Source: Solicoccozyma terricola (Eukaryota > Basidiomycota > Tremellomycetes > Filobasidiales > Piskurozymaceae). Taken from it: a stretch of 64,000 nt of DNA. The position numbers and the translations under genes were made by a program. Of this stretch, positions 1 through 11,442 are shown piece after piece (position 1 is the first letter of the stretch; every line of letters begins with the position of its first letter). The DNA is taken from contig BCLD01000002.1 of NCBI GenBank assembly GCA_001600875.1, positions 1,194,057 to 1,258,056 of the forward strand, read 5' to 3'. Under the pieces are notes generated by a model. That model made no database searches, was not told the DNA's origin, and worked only from the letters and a program-made list of their open reading frames with translations.

Positions 1-2180
1 TTGCCACTGCACTAGAGCTTCGTCAATCTCCTTCGTTGACTGATGGGAGGTATGAGACAAGTAACGACGAGAATATAGGCTGTCCAAGATTCGTTCCAAG
101 ATCACTGCGAGCCTTGCAAGGCGATTGAATATGGATATTGTCCGACTTCGAACTCCTGAGAATCGCATCGCGATGTTGGGAATGACCTGCCTGGCGTCCG
201 ACTCCCAGAGAGCATACTCGTCGGCTTCGTTGACCGAGGGAAGCGGAGCCTCCTAGAAACGGGTTCGCAGAAGGTCAGCGGAGCGACCAAGAACCTCCTA
301 CTCGAAGCCTCCTACTCGAAACCTCCGACTCACAATGTCAATATAATGCATCATGAATGGCCGACCCATAATCATGCTGATATACTTATCAAGGACATAA
401 CCTATATGGAAGGTGATTAATAAGTCATTGTTTACGATCTACTTGTTTACGATCTAATCACGAGTCATACTCACATCCCCAAAGTACCCGACTTGATTCT
501 TGTTCTCTAATGTACTCGGCTGGTGTCCGATTGACCACCAATGACTGCTTGTGTATGTTCAAATCAAAGACAAGACGGATGGCGGTTCCAGAGGACATCC
601 AAGCTTCTCTAGTGTGGCCTCGAGCAAGCTTTCTCAGAGAATCCGAAATTGGGCTCGACTTCAGCTCGTCTTGCTGGCTCAGATGTCGCGTATTTGTCAC
701 ACTTACCTCACGTAAACTGAGCATAATCAACGCTTGTACGGTGGAGATGTTCGACACCCTTTGTGCCTTGTCCAGCTGTTCTTGAGCGCGTCGGAAGAAT
801 ATATCTCCCAGAGCCCTGGTATCGACGGTAGTCAGACTGAACATGTGGTCACATTTACGGGCTTTAGCACTTGATAGAAGGAATGTGATTAACCGATAGA
901 CGTAGAAAGCTTACCCAAACTCGGACGATAATCCCGGTATATCCTGGCTTTGACGATCAAGGTCGAAGCGACAACAAATGGCTAGAATCGAGTTATGTAA
1001 TAAGGGTGAGCTTGTTGCAGCTGTTGACATGTCGTAGCCGGGTCGATAGACGACGGGCCATAGCTGATAAAGCCAACAACGACAAGGGGGTCACTTGGTA
1101 CTCGTGAATGGATGGAAAAATGAGGGGAACATACCGGATGAACAAAGCACCAGTAGATACTACCCGCCAACGAAAAAGATGTTAGCTTTTCCCAGAAGGA
1201 AAAGACATACCTCCCACGGCGTGGGGACCAAACTCACTTGTATAACAGAGACAAAATCGCAGGATGATCAGCTATCACCTCAAGGTTTGTTTCACCAAGA
1301 AATTCTGGTGACTTTCCAGACCCATTCCCCGTCGTCTCCGCCGCCCATAGACTGCCCATCGTTTCTCGACGAGTAAATCCAGCTGCATGATGTTGTTGAT
1401 GATGATGATGATGATGATGATCGTGGACGGCGGGTTCTTGAATGTTTACCAGTGGGGAAAGTTCATTCTCCTGTCCACCACCCGTTTCTGAGATATTACC
1501 TCCTTCCTGGGTGATTGCCAGATCCTCAGGTAACATGTCGATGAATGTTTTGAGATGAGGTCCACCTGTCTTGAGCAGTCGATCTGCAAAAGTTGATCCA
1601 TCGCTGTTCGTACCCACACTAGATGTGGCTCCGAGCGAATCGTGTTGATGTTGATTAGATGTAGCGGGGAATGAGGAAGAACTTGGTTGAGATTCGAGAT
1701 GAGGCCGTTGGTGAATATGAGGTCGAGTGTGGGTCTGGGAAGTCATATCACGAGTAGGAGTGGAGGGTCTATCAGGGTATTCCCTTGCCAACGTTTGTTG
1801 AGGTGAAGTTCTGTTCGGCGAAGATGGAAGCTCTGTTACAAGTCGCTTCTTTGGACCTCTGTGTTGACCCCGCCCGGGGTAAAGGACCGAGTCAGAAACT
1901 ATACCAGAGAAAGACGTATTGACAGACTCACCTGCGTTGAGTCGATGTATATTCACAAACGTTACCCGTGCGTGTACAATTCTCGCATGGTTGATCGCCA
2001 GAGCACTGAATGGAATACACCCTCCCTCCAGTCAGTACCGATGCCGAACAATCCCCGACCTGCCAACAACAACAGACGCACCCTCGCCTTCTTTTTTGCG
2101 CATATCGTACACGCTCGACTGACCAGCTTGCGCTTGACGGGGACCACGGGACGTGCACTACCGTCTGCGGTGTGATCCAT
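1..2180 (-). CDS. Zn2Cys6 fungal transcription factor, 3' end off window
   Basis: Sequence-specific nuclear regulator. Exon 1 carries CTICAKKKAR, and after a short intron CSGDQPCENC and GNVCEY follow, giving the canonical Cx2Cx6Cx6Cx2Cx6C binuclear zinc cluster. The next exon starts RGPKKRLVTEL, the basic linker typical of XlnR-like regulators. A long Ser/Gln/His-rich stretch with a run of His (about 1390-1420) precedes the fungal-specific regulatory domain: ALIMLSLREV near 720, RVLWGC near 470, then YISMIMGRPF after another intron, matching the family signature W-x-yvlD-GRP. Reading continues through ALVQWQ to base 1, so the C-terminus is missing. The start is ATG 2180; an in-frame ATG at 2258 would add 26 residues. 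The gene is divergent from the P450 at 2701. Zn2Cys6 identity is firm; its target is unknown. Confidence 0.85.
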
Positions 2181-2700
2181 GGCGGTGGGGGGTGGATGTT
2201 GTGAACGTGGGGCTCTCGGTTGAGCTGGGCGCTCGCTGTTGGGCCAAGTCGGTGCCATGTGGGAGGCGGCCGGTCACGTGTGGAATGACACGTCATTGTG
2301 GGGGCAGGAGGGGAGCATCCCTCACCATGGAGGAGGGAGGATCTACCATGATTGATACAGGGACCCTTGATATTTCCTAGACAGCCTGGACTCCTGACGT
2401 AGGCGGCGTGGACCTGTTCAACCCCCCAGTGTAATCTTGCATGTGGTGTAACCAGCGGTATGCTGCTTGCGAATCAGCATCCGGCAATGTCCGGAGGTTA
2501 CGTTACCTTTTGGGCGGCCAAGGATCCACCATCTCTTATCACTTCCTGCAGCCAGCACCGCCTCAAAGACACATATCGTCTGCCCGCACATCAAGAGTTA
2601 ACCCCTCCTCGAGCTTTCCAGCTCCATATCGACCAACACTGTCCGATTTAAGACATTCCCACAACCGAAACAATCACCTCAGTTCTCAAATCTTCCTTCA
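2181..2700. promoter_or_regulatory. Divergent intergenic promoter between regulator and P450
   Basis: About 520 bp separates the start codons of the Zn2Cys6 regulator (minus strand) and the P450 (plus strand). It must contain both promoters. No convincing TATA box is seen. The P450-proximal 100 bp are pyrimidine-rich with CAAT-like stretches, as is common in fungal 5' leaders. That the regulator controls the P450 is only an inference from the arrangement. Confidence 0.5.
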
Positions 2701-5700
2701 ATGCGCACCATGTCCTCCTTCCTTCCGTCTGCATCCTACTACGATCAACTAGTCTCGCGTCTTCCTATCCCGTGGTATACCACAACACACCCTCTACTCC
2801 TCCTCATCGTCATCGTCGTTCTAGGATGCTGGTCTACTTACAGAATAATCAAATACCTACTCACACCCAAACCTTTTGGTTTCATTCCTCATCTCAACGA
2901 TCAACGAATGATTGTAGGAGATGCGGGGGGTTTAGCGAAATTCATCAAGAAGATGAATAGTCACACCTGTGAGATGGTTATCCAGTACTTTTGTGACGGG
3001 ATGCAAAGGCCAATGGTTGATGGAGTGTTCGTTGTTCGTTGTTCGTTGTTCGTTGTTCGGTAATTGTAGCATGGTTCGAAGGCGTGGTCGAGAAGCTCGG
3101 TCGTCCTCCACTATGCGAGGTTGTACTAGGATTAGGGTGAGTTAACAGTGTCCTTCTCTGTAACAAATGAAGAAAGGGGGGTGGGGAAACGAATGCATGC
3201 TTCTGACACGAGTATTGTACATGATTCCAGTGACCACACAATCATCGTTAATGATATCCAAGGTGAGGCCACCTCATACATACGTCTTCACATCTCTGCC
3301 TGCCAGCAGCCAATTGACCCTGATATACCCGTGTCATGTGTGACTTTAGAGGCTGAAGATATCCTCATTCGACGATCTCATGAGTTCGATCGATCAAAGT
3401 GAGTCCATCTTGCTCTTCCTTGTCGTTTGTCCATATAAGTGATGTAAATATGGATTCTCGGCATGTATTCAGCTTGACGGTGAGTAAATGCCCAGTAGTC
3501 AGTGTCATATGACGACCATATCGGATTAAAAACGAAAATCATTGCAGCTTTCCCTGTTCTCTCCCGTAGCTCCCACTGCTCAGATTGCCATTAAAACAGG
3601 TGCGCCCGGATGCAAGGACGGGCTTGTTCACGCTGTATTCCTAACCACTGACCCTCCCATATAACATCCCAGACGCTATGTGGAAAGTCAGCAGGTATCT
3701 CCTGCACTTTCCCTCCTACGCATCACTTCTGAGACGTCCTGCTTCCTCTTCCGTAGCATCACCGCCGAGTCATGGGTCCTACCATGACCTCCTCGTCCAT
3801 CAAGCGATTCACACCTCGAGCTTCGAAAACGGTGCGCAAGATGATTCAACTTTGGAAGTTGAAGTATGACAAGGGGTTATTCGATCCGAAGCAGGATCTT
3901 GAGGTGTGACAGGTTCCTCTCTGAGCAACTCCTTTCCTCGAGACCAATTCGCTGAAGACCCCCCGTCGCTCACGAATAGTTCGCCACCACCGACGCAATC
4001 TGTGAAATCACCTTTGGCGAGTCTCTCGGATGCTTGGACTCGGCGATCGAAACAGTCAAGCAACCCGACAAGGTCATACAAGACTCGACCGGCTTTGTGA
4101 CCTACGACTACCACCCTCCGGCGGTCTTCGCATCAATGCAGTGGCTCTTTGAGGTTTGACAGGAATGTATAGTCGTCTGTGAGAGACTGTGTGCTGACGA
4201 ACCTACCCCTACGTTACATCAGACCATATCAATCCGCTCCATCTTCCCTCGCATTGAACACTTTTTCCGGGAAATGACACCAACCTACAAACAACACACG
4301 GGGTTGATTAACAAGTGGATCTACCGGAAGATGGATGAGGGTCGCCAAGCTTTCAAGGCGAGAGGAACAGAGGCACACGAACTCGTTGATTGCGTCATGG
4401 ATGTCATCTGCTTGAAAGACGAGGGAACGGATGCGTTGACGGATCCGGAGATAAGGGATGAGGTAGGTCTTATTGGTCGTCAATCCCCCATTGAGAAAGG
4501 AAGCTGACGCTGTTTCATCGTCCACCTGCAGCTAATTCAATGTAAGTTGGACTCTCCGCCGATGTCGTAGACCAGTCCATCCTAACAAGACACGCCTTAC
4601 ACTTGCAGACGTTATCGCTGTGAGCCAAGTTATTCATTTCCTGTTTTACGGGATAATGACAATCGTCCTCCAATTGCTAATCAGGGACAAGACACTGGAG
4701 CAACTTCCCTCCTCTGGGCGATGAAGTACTTTGGGCGTAACGTAAGTCCATAACACCGTATCACGTCGACAATATCTTACTCCTCTCGTCTTCCCATTCA
4801 TACTCCCTGCAGCCACATGTTCAACGTAAACTCCACAAGGAGATCCTGGAAATGCAGCTTGAAGACAATCCAGATTACCACGACCTTGCCAAAATGCATT
4901 ACCTTGAGGCTGTGACCTGGGAAGTTCTTAGACTCGCTGCGGCCGCCCCGAGTACCAATCGAAAAGCATTGGTGGACGTCACAGTGCTAGGTCATGTGTG
5001 AGTGTCCCCTTCAACAATCAGTCCCCGCAGGCTGGCGCTCATTCATTCCCCGACAGCTTCCCCAAGGGCACCGTCTTCTATTTCCCAATACGAATGTTTG
5101 GCAACCAGCCTGCTCCTGACCATGGCAGCAGTGTGGAAAAACGTCGGTCGCCTTCGAGCTTAGAGGCAGGAAAGCGGGAGGGCAAATGGGATCCTGCCAC
5201 CATTGCTGATTTTAATCCTGATCGATGGCTTGACTCTGAAGGACTGTTCGATCCAAAGGCTGGCCCTGCTGTGCCATTTGGTCTCGGTCAGCGAGGGTGC
5301 TTTGGCAGGAGCTTGGCTGTGCGTGTTCTGCTCAGGGTCTCTGTTTGCAGCCTGAACTGACCATCATCTCGCTCAGGTCGTGGAAATGAAGCTCTTCCTC
5401 TACCATATCATCGGTAACTTCTTCTTCGAGCCTGTGCCCCTGGAACTCGACGGCTTTGAGGAAATCGAGAATGTGACCAGGAAGGTAAGTTTCCCTGCAT
5501 TGATGCTCTTCCGTGGATTTCGCTTCAATGGGTGATTTGAAATCGCAGCCCGCCCAGTGTTGGATCAAGATATGCCCGTGGGCGGATTCCGAGCTCTGAA
5601 CAGCTGTTCCGTATTCATTGTAATTTCGGTACAAGTCGGTGATTAGATCAAACACAGACCGGCCGAGCCTTGTACCCGGATGTTGTCAAAGCGACGGATG

Positions 5701-5831
5701 AGGTTCTTGACCATAATATTCGAGTCGCAAACAACTTAGAGTCAGTCAACGCTTGCCACCGGAATTTGTCAGAGGAGGTCGCAGTCGGCTCCTCCAACCT
5801 TTGGGAGATGCATGTCGTCGACCAGGCGTGA
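2701..5831 (+). CDS. Cytochrome P450 monooxygenase, microsomal type
   Basis: Heme-thiolate monooxygenase, probably ER-anchored. Exon 1 has a hydrophobic anchor (HPLLLLIVIVVLGCW, about residues 30-45). The family landmarks come in order over more than a dozen exons. The C-helix W is read as MWK joined to HHRRVMGP through a GTCAGC donor. The I-helix is GQDTGATSLLWAMKYF (about 4686-4738), the K-helix EVLRL is near 4925, and the heme-binding loop FGLGQRGCFGRSLA (about 5278-5320) has the Cys ligand in the FxxGxRxCxG context. The last exon ends with TGA at 5829-5831, 158 bp from the convergent regulator's stop. The exon pattern joins in frame throughout, including a 7-nt exon near 3475, which is tentative. 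Substrate and CYP family cannot be assigned from sequence alone. The divergent Zn2Cys6 gene is a candidate regulator. Confidence 0.88.
3027..3060. repeat. Tandem GTTCGTT heptamer in P450 intron 1
   Basis: A 7-bp unit GTTCGTT is repeated almost five times without interruption, directly upstream of the acceptor of the first P450 intron. It is noncoding microsatellite-like sequence and could be length-variable between strains. Confidence 0.85.
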
Positions 5832-5989
5832 CGTAGCGGTGCGAACGAAGCTGAGCTTCTCATCAATGTCCTATGAACTAGCGAAAATACATGGTCCAAT
5901 GACATCTCTGCCGTTTCACTATGGGCGCGCGCGGCCCCCTTCCCGATCAACGCAAGCGGGGTGGCAAGCAAGCACGCTCGACTGCCACC

Positions 5990-8900
5990 TTAGAAGTAAA
6001 CATTCCCTGACTGCTGCATGTCCCATCCTACGGGCTGAAGCGCCGTCTGCGCCTGTTGCATGCCGGCTGCCTGTTGAGACCCGGTACCGGCCCCACCACC
6101 GCCCCATGCCGTGTCGTTCAACTGGTTCATCACATCGAGAGAGAACCTGGATGGAGACGAGCTGGTCAGTCAAAATGATCCGAAACAACCGTTCGCTTGT
6201 ACCTACCAATCCGCTGATTCCATGAGCAGATCCTCGAGCGTGAACGGCTCTCCAATCAGAGTAGCGCCACCCTGTACACACGCCAAGTAAGACTTCATTC
6301 ACAACAGACAGACCCTGTTGCACTCACATCCAAGTCCGTTGTAGGTGCGAGACCGTTGGTCGCTGGCACACCCTCGGCAACCTCCTTCAACCTGGCCTCC
6401 AACGCAGCTCCAGTGACCGGCAAACTCTCCCCATTCGTGAGCGCCTTCGCACCCATCTTCGGTGACCCAAACTTGCTTGCAACCCGCGTTGGCGCGACAG
6501 AACCGACTCGCTTCAACGATGAGAAAAACCTCGCCTGATAGTACGCCGTGTCCTCGCCATGTGAGGCGGTGCGGCAAATGTCCACGAGTTGGCGGAACAG
6601 TTGCGCGATTTCAAGGTTGACTGATCTCTCGATATGGTCGGCATGCTTGATGAGATGAATACGTCAGTGTCGTTTGACGCGCATCTTTGCTGCCCTCCAA
6701 ACTCACTCTGACAAGGAAGATACCCGCCTTGGCTGCTCCAACTGTCACAATGTCCGGCGCATATGCCATAATTTCGGCCGGTGCAAGACTGTCCACCACA
6801 TACTTGAGGAGGTCCACGGCACGAACTGTACTCTCGATGATTGCCTCATTCATACCATATCCGGAATTGACAACTGGAGTGAGCAGGCGTTGGAATTCTG
6901 CAAACTCAAAATCGCACAGCAGTGCATAGTATCGAAGGATGACCATCGACGTTGGATGAATCGGCGCCGGTGCTGCGATGTCGGTCGCATCAGCTCACCG
7001 CGTGAGACGTGGATGTGAAACCACTCACTGTGCTCCCCGAACCACGTCGAGTCCCATAAAGCAAAGTCGGCTTTGAGTTGGTGCAACACCATGCGATATC
7101 GTATGGCGTCCGGCTCGAAACTGCGGTTCTGGCGCATACCATTTAACAAGCCACCGCTACCTTGCGACGCCGCCAACATGGCGTCCGAGTAGCAGGGAAA
7201 CTGCGGATGATCCTTCACCCAGCGAGCAATCGACCATTGTGTCTCTGGAGAGCACATGCGAGGTCGACCAAACATCATATGTAGACTGGACAGATGACAG
7301 ATGGGTTATTCAGCGGCCTATCACCGTGATTCTCGCTCACCAAACTCACGTTCGGTCTGTACTGAAGATCTGGATCCACGTCCGTTCCCGATTCTGGATA
7401 TACCCAATCAGTCACAATTCCAGTGATCTTACGCACCGTCGCACTTACAAGAATCTCCCGGGCCTCCATCTCATCTTCTGGCAACGGTCGCTGAGGTGGA
7501 CCATCGAGGGATAGCATGAATGCGATTCTGAGATGTAAGGGGTGGTTCAGTTTCACTGTTTCTCTGTCGACGCATTCTCTCTCACTCACGAGATCGCATA
7601 CGAGATTTTCATCCAATTACTCTTGTCGGTGCCATCCTTCCAAACGCTCAGCAAACTCAGACTTTGAATCAAGCCTATCTCCGCCCGACCCTGGGCGAAC
7701 GCTTGGCCAAGCAAATTGTTTGCCAATTTGAGGAGAGGAGCATACCGCTCATGTAGAAATGACCGCGCGGTGACGGTGAGTATGCTGATGAACAGCGTGG
7801 GACATGTTCGCTTGACGTATTCCGGGGTGTGTAGAACAGGATCGAGGAGAGCTATGTAATAATTGAGTTTGGAGAAGTAGCTGGGGAGAGGAGAAGAGGG
7901 GGGGGGGTCAACGCAATGTCAAGTGTACGGGACCGAGTGTCGACCTACCAATCAAACAGGTACGGCACATCTGATGATTTGAGCAGACCCAACTTGACGG
8001 GATTCCAATCCCCATCGTCGAAACTATCATCTACCTCACTGTCCCTCGTGGGACCGCCATCTCTACTTCCCGGGATACTGTCCTCCGCCAAGGAGATTAT
8101 TCTCGACCTCTCCCAACTCGTATCAGGTCCGTATCCATTCGGCCTTGCGTGATCCCATCGCATCCGCTTGTCCTTGTGATCATCTAAATCCGGTGAGTGG
8201 GAACGATGTCGCCGTCCTCCAGGATAAGGACTAAGATCACGTCGCATATGGTCGAGCACCGATGAGAGTGTCATTGATTGCCGTGCTGGATGTTCTCGTT
8301 CCCTGAGTTCTCGATCCCGTACGCGGTCTTGTATATTCAAATCTTCATCCCTCGCGTGAACCTCTGCCGGCATGCTAACCAGCGTTCTCGGTCTCGGCAC
8401 ATGTGCCGAATGTCCACTTGATATCGATGGGAGATGCGCTAGTCCACCTCCACCGGGAGTCGACGTCGCATTGCTCGGTCGACTGACCGGTGACATTGAA
8501 CTCCCCACGTTGAATGGTAAACCGCCGTTATTCGAATGAAGGTGAAACGAATCGAGCGATCGGAATTTAGGACTCGGTCCTTCTTCCTCCGGTGGAGGAA
8601 AGTAGGCTGAATTATGATACATTGACTCTACTGCGCGAGGTGTCTCATTGAAGAAAGAGTTTGTGGAATAGGCGGAGCGTGGTTCCGTGTGAGAGAAGGT
8701 ATCCCCCGTCTGACGTTCGCCAGGTATGCTGAATACGAAAGACGGTGACGTTTGACTGCCGGTAAGTAGAGGTGGTCGTGGGAATGTATCTTCGACGCGA
8801 GATGAGGTCTGCGCGGAGTGGAATGGACGTGATGGACCAGCTGTCAATGTTGAGCGATCGAACGATGAGTTGCGAGAGTGTGTCGGTGGATATGCGGGAA

Positions 8901-9679
8901 GGTCTGGTTGTCTGATTTTTGGAAAGAAATCGTACCCAATCTCAGCTTTTCAGTCCCTACGGAGTTGCACCGGTCCGTTCATTCTACCGTACCTCCAACT
9001 CTCCTCCTCCACTTTTTTCCCATTCCTACCCGAACCCTTCTTCGCGTCCTTGTCCAATCTCACAATCTCACCACCACCTTGAACGATCTCTCCATCCTCC
9101 CTCCTCATCTGTCCTGGTCTTAGTGGTTTCCGTTTCCGTTTGTAGACGCATGGTATTGACATGCGTGAACAGCGATGGCAGGCGTCGTCTGGTGCCGAGT
9201 CCGGGGTCGCCAAAAGGCATCGAAGCTAGAGCAAGTGAATAGGTTTGGGTAGATGTATGTCGGTCGGTCACCTGTATTCCCCTTTAGAAGAACAACAAGT
9301 AGGATCATAATAGTCTCACCTTGATGGTCCGACAAGCCATACACCTGGATAAAAAACATCACCAATTAAATCACGTCAGCATACCACCAATTATTTTCTG
9401 TTGATTTCCTAACGATTCTCCCATATCCACCACCTACGCGATCTTCCGTTTGTATGCAGCTGGATTCCCGTCCGTCCCGACCAACGCACTACCACTTCTT
9501 TCCTCTTCTGACTCGTCGTCACTTTCCATACGCTCGCTCTTTGGATTTCGGTCATTGCCGTCCATCGCGATGGCGTCTTGAGGTAGAGGTTGTTGTTGGC
9601 GGGAAGGAGAGAAGCGATATGTTGATGCGGTGTTATGAGATCGGTCGATGAGGGGGTTATCAGTACGTTGTCCGAACAT
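5990..9679 (-). CDS. Zn2Cys6 transcription factor with fungal regulatory domain
   Basis: Complete binuclear-cluster regulator of about 1,000 residues. Exon 1 (from ATG 9679; an in-frame ATG at 9565 is an alternative) is acidic and Ser-rich, ending KRKIA. Splicing then gives CMACRTIKLRC, and the next exon gives CHRCSRMSIPCVYKRKRKP, so the cluster is Cx2Cx6Cx12Cx2Cx6C with a longer loop than Gal4 and a basic tail. A 300-residue Ser/Pro/Arg-rich linker (7945-8847) precedes the fungal-specific regulatory region: NLLGQAFAQGRAEIGLIQSL, IAFMLSL, HMMFGRPRM and VSLEGSKDAR. The final exons read GGATLIGEPFTLEDLLMESA and end MQQSGNVYF with TAA at 5990-5992. One intron holds a G10 run (7908-7917). It converges with the P450. 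The family call is firm; the ligand or pathway is unknown. Confidence 0.87.
7908..7917. repeat. Poly-G run (G10) in regulator intron
   Basis: Ten consecutive G on the plus strand (C on the sense strand of the gene) lie inside an intron of the regulator at 5990-9679. This is one of a set of C/G homopolymers found in introns throughout the window. Confidence 0.9.
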
Positions 9680-9815
9680 ATCACTGCGGTGGATGTGATG
9701 CCGTCAGGCGGTAAGAGGTGACGACGGTGAGAGGATGGTGTTTAGGATTAATCGTTTGAACTGAGAGGCGAAAGTTGGGATTCAAACCTCGTGGCTCGCA
9801 CGATTCTGCCCGGAT

Positions 9816-10290
9816 CTAGCCAGGACGTTTGCCGCCACACGTGGATGAGCCCCGACTGTCTCGACTGTTCTTCCCCGGATGTCCGTTGTCGTCACTCGGG
9901 AGTGTCTGCTCGCGATCACTGTGTGGGGCCAACTCACCTCCCATCCCAACGCCGACTCGGTCTGTCTCGTCGTCGTCGTCGCCGTCGGAATCGCTTTTGG
10001 GCGGGTCACGTGACGGATGGGTGGCGAATTCGGGTGGCGAATTCGGCAGAAACACCTCAAAGCATTCAACAAAGTCCACCTCCCACGTTATATCCACAAA
10101 CTCCCCAGGCCCCAGGGTCATCCGCCACTAAATACACCCCCCGTCCCCTCGCCCGGCACAACTACTAACAATACGAGCGAAGAGACCACCTTTTGCGTGA
10201 AGAGTAGCCACGGTGTATACTGACGGGATTGAAGCAGGTCTCCAATGGAATGTATCTCTGAGTTAATCCAAGCCCAAGTCGATATAACGA
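9816..10290 (-). CDS. Possible small two-exon gene, 5' end unresolved
   Basis: On the minus strand, YTPWLLFTQKVVSSL (exon ending at 10175) splices over a 47-nt GTATTG...TTTAG intron (10128-10174) into WRMTLGPGEFVDITWEVDF (from 10127). It continues through a plausible acidic segment (KSDSDGDDDDETD) to a TAG stop at 9816. The composition looks coding, but no ATG is reachable in this frame: a TGA lies just upstream of a candidate acceptor at 10291-10293. A missing upstream exon would therefore be required. No family is recognised. It may instead be part of the 5' region of the neighbouring regulator. Treat as provisional. Confidence 0.3.
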
Positions 10291-10332
10291 CTGTTCATTT
10301 ATTACGCCGTGGTTGTCTAGCGACAGGATCTG

Positions 10333-10656
10333 ATGGTTATCTCCCGCACTACTGACGTCCCCGCAAATGATGAGGTCCAGTTTCCAGAAAATTATGGCTC
10401 GAGAATCAGTCGTTTGGACTTGCAACGTCGAATAGAGGTCATGAGAGTTGAGCATGGTGGTGAAGAGTATGCTATCATGGACTGGCATGGCACAGTGGCC
10501 CGATTGATAACCGGCGATGGTAGCGTGACTTTCTCTGGTAAGAAGGCGTATACCTGCCAGTGTATGCATCGTCAAGACAACACCCGCCGCCACCACCACC
10601 ACCTCATATCGCCACCAACTACGACAGAACGCCGAACACAGGAAGACAGCGAGTAA
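10333..10656 (+). CDS. Possible short ORF, unknown function
   Basis: An ATG-initiated frame of 107 codons reads DEVQFPENYGSRISRLDLQ, then VEHGGEEYAIMDWHG and LITGDGSVTFSG, which resembles ordinary globular protein. A good donor (GTAAGA at 10538) follows SVTFSG, so the real exon may end there. The remaining His/Pro-rich tail looks like intron. A later stretch near 10790-10850 reads ETHRCLQCNRAHP but cannot be joined with confidence. No homologous family is recognised. Confidence 0.22.
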   Translation: MVISRTTDVPANDEVQFPENYGSRISRLDLQRRIEVMRVEHGGEEYAIMDWHGTVARLITGDGSVTFSGKKAYTCQCMHRQDNTRRHHHHLISPPTTTERRTQEDSE

Positions 10657-11442
10657 ATGAGCTCAATGGGAAGATATCATTCAATGAGAAAACCTGGGGG
10701 GAAATCTATGAACGGGTCCCCCTCTTTGTATTTATATACTCACTTGCGTTTGTATACATGCATTTTGATTCTTTGACACACGGTGAAAGCAGAGGACGAG
10801 AAGGAGACGCATCGCTGCCTACAGTGCAATCGTGCGCATCCACAGACCACCCTTAGTATGAATTTCTGCGACATTCCATCATTCTTCAAATCTTTAGAAC
10901 TTGAGGTGTGCAGGTGTGGAGGTTCTAGGGATACTTGCTCGCGGATGGGATCGAGGAAATGGGCGGCAGACGGCCGTGTATATTTTCATTTGCTCTAGTC
11001 CCTGGATGATCACTACGACTGGATCGTGACGATGTACCGTCTGAGAAAGATGGACACCTGTGTGTAGCCATCAAGAAGGAAGTGGCAAAGTGCACGATGT
11101 AGCCTGTGATGTAGGGGTATGATAGCGTTGCGTGTTGCTATTCGTCGTCAAGATACAGGCAACTATAGAATGAGCCATGATGGAGTGTTTGTTATATAGA
11201 CCGACGAGGTTCAAACCGTGAGGAGAACTTTCAGAATTGTCATCCTTTTTCCGCCTTTTGTTTTTCGTAAGATGCCTAGTGGGTGATTGATTTACTCTGC
11301 AGTTCTTTTGTACATATCGATGTCATCTAGTTATATCTGGACGGGACATGATCGCAGCTGCCTATACAAAGACAATGATATTCTTAGAGGGTGGCGAGGC
11401 CCCCCCCCCCCCCCCTCCCCCATGAACAACAAGTTAAAAAAC
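10657..11442. other. Intergenic, no supported gene
   Basis: No convincing coding frame. It contains a C16 run at 11400-11415 just outside the 3' end of the kinase gene, and AT-rich 3' flank sequence. Confidence 0.5.
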
